From Chara braunii (taxonomy: Eukaryota; Streptophyta; Charophyceae; Charales; Characeae): 49,734 nt of DNA. Under the pieces are notes generated by a model, which did no database searches, was not told the origin of the DNA, and was given only the letters and a program-made list of their open reading frames with translations. The stretch covers positions 974,825 to 1,024,558 of the forward strand of contig BFEA01000144.1 of NCBI GenBank assembly GCA_003427395.1, given 5' to 3'. The position numbers were made by a program, and so were the translations under genes. This document shows, piece after piece, positions 45,290-49,734 of this stretch (position 1 is its first letter; the number at the start of each line of letters is the position of its first letter).

Positions 45290-45499
45290 CGATCAGTTAG
45301 GGTCGAGACCCGAGATGAGTCACGTATCAACATACAGAACCTATCATATTAAACTTACCCCTACACTTGCCCTCGCAATACCATAGGTCGCGTATATCTT
45401 ATACTGACAAGGTCCCTCAGGCTAGTCATAGGCAGTCAATTAGTAATCATTACGGCAGTAGGTAGGGAGAGGCCTATAGTCGAGTCTGAAGGAGAGCAC

Positions 45500-46400
45500 T
45501 ACAGTAAGACGGTAAAAGACCCCTCTTATTGGCCCATTGCTGCTCGTAGCCCATCCCAGTCTTCAATCTCCTCATTTGGATCATGTGAAATGGCATACAC
45601 ATCAACTATATTGGCCATGTTCCTGAGCCACTGGCTAGGAGGTGAGAATTTCAGATCTAAGCGCAGACCATATATCAGTTCACATGTATATCACCCATAC
45701 TCCCAGTCTCGCACCCTCATAGCGGCTTCAGCTGCCGCTTCTACCCTTGCTGCCCCACCAAAGCTCTTCTCTATGAGGAAGCTAGGGAGGGTGACTCGCA
45801 GTGGAGCAGATGGAAGCGCGAACTCTCCAGCGCACTTAACATCTACATGGGTTAGTACTTGCTCTTCTCCGTCACGAGACACTTCCCTCGCCCATTTAGC
45901 TGTCGCTGCCTCAGCTGCCCTCGAAGGCTTAGCAAGCAGGCTTCCATGCCCAAGTGCCAATTTTATCCCATGCTCGACCCAAAAGGTGGCTGAGGTATAC
46001 AGGGTCACTTTTACAATTGCGCATTCCTGCTGATCGTCGAACCCAGACTCGATTCAGACAAAGATGTCCGTGCCCATTATCACGCCCCACCATTATGAAA
46101 TATACTCTCCTTCTTTGACCCACCTGGATAAAGACACCTCGAGTCCTCCCTCTTTCTTAACCGGCCCGAGCATACGCGGGTCTTCCCATGCATAAAGCAT
46201 CCTGAGTTGCCTTTGCTTTGTCTAAGTTCTGCCCATCACGGACAAATGTCCAGCATGCGCCTTCCGTTATTAGACTGATTATCCCTGCTCCTCTGGGAAG
46301 AGCGACCCAGCCATACAGACTTGATGGCCAGCCATGAGACAAGTGCTGGACTGGAGACATTCATATAAACTCTTACAGACTGATAAGATCCCAAATATAA
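45500..46400 (-). pseudogene. Additional ORF upstream of gag, frameshifted
   Basis: Minus-strand coding-like pieces in 5' to 3' order are: AGIISLITEGACWTFVRDGQ (about 46290), AKATQDALCMGRPAYARAG (ending at 46157), VGQRRRVYFIMVGRDNGHGH (about 46120-46060), SDPVYLSHLLGRAWDKIGTW (about 46010-45950), a stretch from 46008 to 45691, and LKFSPPSQWLRNMANIVDVY (about 45655-45600). They lie in different frames, consistent with one ancestral ORF that acquired frameshifts. I do not recognise the domain. Its position between the 5' LTR and gag suggests an extra element-encoded protein or an extended gag N-terminus. Confidence 0.5.
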
Positions 46401-47268
46401 TCCCGATAGAGTACCCCACACGAAATACCCCTAAATAGGATATCTACTCAGCCACGTATCCTCACATACTTAGACATAACGTAGGAATATGCCTACACAT
46501 TTAGACATAACCTAGGCTGGCTAACATCAATTACTACCTACCATTCCTTTAAAGGTGGACAAACTAGTCTAAGTGTTAGCTCTTCCATTGCTACGCTAAC
46601 TCCCTCTAGGATCAGATGTCCTCTACGTAAAGAATGTATTACCCAGACTCACTACATCCCGTAGCAAAACAGCCACTTAGAATCCAGGCTCAAACATCTA
46701 GGCCCACACAAGTAATATCCTACGGCTTTCCTTAACCTATTCCTCCTCAAAGTGCACAGCGAATTTCTAATCTGACACCTAGGAGAGGATCTATACCCTC
46801 AACTCTTGACAGAGGGATATTATCTCGCTCATCCTTGGCTCCATTCTGATGCAGCCGTATTACGATGTTTTCCCAATCACTCCGATGACTCTTATGGCAG
46901 TAAAAAAATGGTACGTCATAGGGCTAATTCTCACAATAGCCATGTTTAAGCTTAGCCACGCCAAACACGCAAAGCGCCGCCCAGGCCTGCCAACTATCGA
47001 ATCAGAAGGGTTACCAACCCCAATACCATCATGCTAGTCAAAGTCGGTGAATGCAGAATCAAAACACTTATCCCCCTCAAATTACTCATACCACATTAGT
47101 CCAAACCAAGTCACTTCAATCAAAGCCACATCGCCTAACCAACCCAATCAATAGTCGAGATATCAGCTGATCACTTATATAGTCTTGACGAAAACTTTTC
47201 ACTTGCCTATTCCCTCACTTCCAATACCCGGATGTCGTTCCACCAGGGACAACAGTAGGCAACCGTTA
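46401..47268 (-). other. 5' leader region of the LTR element
   Basis: This stretch between the primer-binding site and the first coding-like sequence has no recognised gene. The sequence is mixed, with short repeated words such as 'acttagacataac' near 46470 and 46500. Confidence 0.4.
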
Positions 47269-47270
47269 TC

Positions 47271-47286
47271 CTCTGCAACGGCGCCA
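47271..47286 (-). promoter_or_regulatory. tRNA primer-binding site
   Basis: On the minus strand the sequence reads CA (end of 5' LTR) GG TGGCGCCGTTGCAGAG. It starts with TGG, complementary to the CCA end of a tRNA, and TGGCGCCGTTGC is the pattern widely seen as the primer site of plant Ty3/gypsy elements. The exact tRNA is not assigned. Confidence 0.85.
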
Positions 47287-47288
47287 CC

Positions 47289-49734
47289 TGTCGAGCGCAA
47301 TCGGTCCGGCACCACACGAGGCAGCGCGGGACCCTCTCGGCCGCGTCACTCAGGAGTTGGTTTTAAATCCTTCGTCGCAAAAATACATGTGCAGCTTCCG
47401 CAAGCCGCTGCGGCCAAATGCGCCAGCCATACCTCTTGCGAGCCCCTACGACAGGACAGGACCTACGCGAGGCACGACTTACCTCCACCTTGCGGGAGTT
47501 GTCACCTCCCTTCGGTGGGTGTATCCCCGCCGAGCTACCAGTCCACAATACGAAAGCTAATAAATTGCAATCGCAGAGGTGGACCAGCCGAGGGCGTTTC
47601 TCGTTCGTTGTAGCATAGGGGGCACGCGCGGTAATACGCCTCTATCGGATCCGCACGCGAACCAACATCTTGGGGGGCTGAGGTCCCAAGCGCGACTCCT
47701 CGTCGATCGACTAGGACGCATCCCACACACCACGCGCACACCACGCCAACAAACACAACAATAAAACACACACACACACAAAAAGACACAACACGAACAA
47801 CGCGACAACGCTCCTAGCCCCTCGGTAGCCAACCCATAACTTTTCGATACGGAAATCAAATGGGCGTCGCGCGCGAGACTTAGTATAAAACCGCGCGAAC
47901 GCGGGGCTAACTCATATCGACTCGCAAATGCAAACATCCGCAAGCAGTCGCAACGATGGCATACTATACAGTACCCATACTCATGCAGTCCTCGTTAATC
48001 TCGAGGGTCGCATCCGATACTCAAGTGTCGGCTGTCACGCGCCTTGAGGGTTAATCTCTCGACGCTGGACAACCGCCATGTACGGTTGAAGACCACACAC
48101 CCTCTTCTGCACTCTGTGCACAGTGGGTGGTACACAGGTCCATACCTGTAGTGGTAACCGTTTCTTGCGGCCCTGGAGATGAGCCTCACTCCGGGCCTGG
48201 GCGAAAGTGAAGGGGTTTGACTTTGACGGCTGCCACTAAGTATAATGTCCAACCATAAAAATCTTCAAAAAGCAAAAGGATAACAGAGGGTTTTCCTTTT
48301 CTCTCAAGCCATAATCTGTTTAACCCCTGTGCACACATACAGTAGGTCTCTCAAATACTCAGGGTACTCGTAAATATATGAGGGTTAATTATGTAGGACG
48401 ATCGCTTCTCACAGTCACAGTGGGGCTCTCTCCAACCATATATGTATGTAATCGCAGGCAATCACATCCAGAGACCGATTCACAAACGTACCTGCAATCA
48501 CATCAAAGATTCATCCACAAGTTCATGCACTACACGGGGTCAACTTCAACCATTTCTTGCACTCATACCCCTCGCTTTAGCCATACAANCCTCACTNGTG
48601 CAACTCTTAAATAAATACTCATTACTTTTGTTGGATGGCCATTCACTAAAGTCNGGGTGAAAACACAACAAAACAGTTCAATCACAAGGCTAAAACCTTT
48701 AGGTTGAGTGGCAGGAGTGAATTGGAGTTGAATCGTAAACCGACGAATCGGCAACCGACCTGTTATCAGTGATAACAAAAGATGATCCTCAAGGGATCAN
48801 GCTAAATCTAGTCCTGAACTTGAATCAGACACCCCAAAGAACCTGTAACACAAGATAGGTCAAATGCCCAAACTAAATCATCAGCATATGGGGGATAAAC
48901 CTCCATAGCACATTCTCACTCAAAGCTACCTGCCAACTAAGTCCAGAATTTGAAGGTAACTTTGACTTCCCAAAGTTCAATTTTGTCTAACTCCCTGAAT
49001 TAGCAAAAATTTGGGCATCACTCCNTTTAGAAAATGAGAATTTCCTTATTTTAACTAATTCAGATATGAGAAAAGACGAAGCTGAACTTTTGACAAGTCA
49101 AAATTCAACTAACTCCTTGGATTTGTAGGAATTTCGGCAGCGCTTCCCGTAGAGAAAGTAGCTTGCCAAGATTAATACAAAGCCAAGTATAAAAAAAGAT
49201 CTCATAAAATGCAGGAATTGACCTAAGTAAAAAAAAATACTACAGAAAATGCAGGAATTGACACTAACTCCTATAGCTCTAACATGTGGCGAGCAACTAA
49301 AACAACTACCTATAATACCGAAACCCAAACAAACTAGTCATCTCACTCAGTCACATACAACTCAGTCACATGCAAACCAAACCACGAAGATAAGTACTCT
49401 CACCATCCCAAGTTCTTTCCATAAGATAGTTCATGAATCTTCAAGTCCTTGAATCCTTATACCCATCTTACATAAGACATAGAGATGGACCATTTGCCAT
49501 GGAAACAATGTTCANCTTGTCTTTATGATATACACGAACAAGTTGCACAACTACTTCTCTCTTCTTTTGGGCAGATGACTAGGCCATTCACAGCAGAAAC
49601 AATGCCTAGCCGCCCTGAACTNTTTAATAACCAAAATTTTAGTATTTCTCTAACTTTGTTTTCAAAAGAAAAAACAAATATGGGCAGGGGACTGAACCAT
49701 TCACAGTAGAAACAATGTTCAGCTTGCCCAAACT
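47289..49734 (-). repeat. 5' LTR of the minus-strand element (right copy, cut by the window end)
   Basis: It begins tgtcgagcgcaatcggtc and is colinear with the left copy. Differences are scattered from 47289 to about 48240. From there to the window end the two are identical except for one N/C position, including shared Ns at 48589, 48597, 48653, 48800 and 49025. Confidence 0.9.

Larger units (their letters stand above)
35079..49734 (-). mobile_element. Large LTR retrotransposon, minus orientation, right end outside the window
   Basis: Direct repeats exceeding 2.4 kb start at 35079 and 47289. On the minus strand the right-hand copy is the 5' LTR: it ends in CA at 47289, followed after two bases by a primer-binding site. 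Gag-type ORFs come next (46.4-44.1 kb), and the left-hand copy is the 3' LTR. The distance between LTR starts is 12210 bp. No protease, RT or integrase was recognised in 38.5-44 kb, so the copy may be a gag-only non-autonomous type or have a decayed pol. Confidence 0.8.

Overview
The window reads as repeat-rich nuclear DNA of a plant-lineage eukaryote. No bacterial operons are seen, coding signal is sparse, and most of the sequence is layered mobile elements: L1-type LINEs, a PIF/Harbinger DNA transposon with its MITE, small TA-flanked foldback MITEs, and LTR-type elements with CCHC gag proteins. The gag and transposase fragments look to me most like those of charophyte algae (Chara). That is an impression from memory, not a search result. 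Single N bases, many inside repeats, suggest consensus calls over collapsed repeats.

Layout. 1-3.9 kb: low-complexity DNA and a complete 458-bp Harbinger-type MITE (1821-2278). 3.99-4.06 kb: a tRNA-Asn(GTT)-like sequence. 5.0-7.3 kb: a cluster of TA-flanked MITEs with AACCACCAGTAC ends, two pairs of which share a single TA. 7.34-8.45 kb, minus strand: the only convincing intact host-type gene, a single-exon seven-bladed WD40 protein resembling the N-terminal part of coatomer beta'. 9-13.7 kb: more MITEs, a 345-bp foldback element, tRNA-like SINE-type sequences and a 283-bp tandem duplication.

13.96-19.7 kb, plus strand: a decayed L1-type LINE (endonuclease plus reverse transcriptase). Its endonuclease domain is interrupted by a 2479-bp PIF/Harbinger element (14714-17192) with matching ends and a TTA target duplication. 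That transposon is itself a deletion derivative with a truncated transposase and a truncated second gene. 20.27-28.67 kb: an old element bounded by ~640-bp direct repeats, containing a CCHC gag-like ORF and a decayed reverse transcriptase that may be Penelope-like, and itself loaded with other repeats. 28.7-34.9 kb: a second, much older LINE with a 59-base A run in its ORF1 region.

35.08 kb to the window end: a large minus-strand LTR retrotransposon. Its LTRs exceed 2.4 kb, a primer-binding site lies next to the right-hand LTR, and gag-type ORFs follow it. No recognisable pol was found, and the interior holds degenerate tandem repeats with many Ns. The two LTR copies differ by scattered substitutions over their first ~950 bp but are almost identical thereafter, down to the same N positions, which points to assembly copying or recent conversion.

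I found no new host defence or metabolic system. The most unusual items are the nested transposons, the TA-sharing MITE pairs, the long foldback, and the repeat-bounded element combining a CCHC gag-like ORF with a possibly Penelope-like RT.
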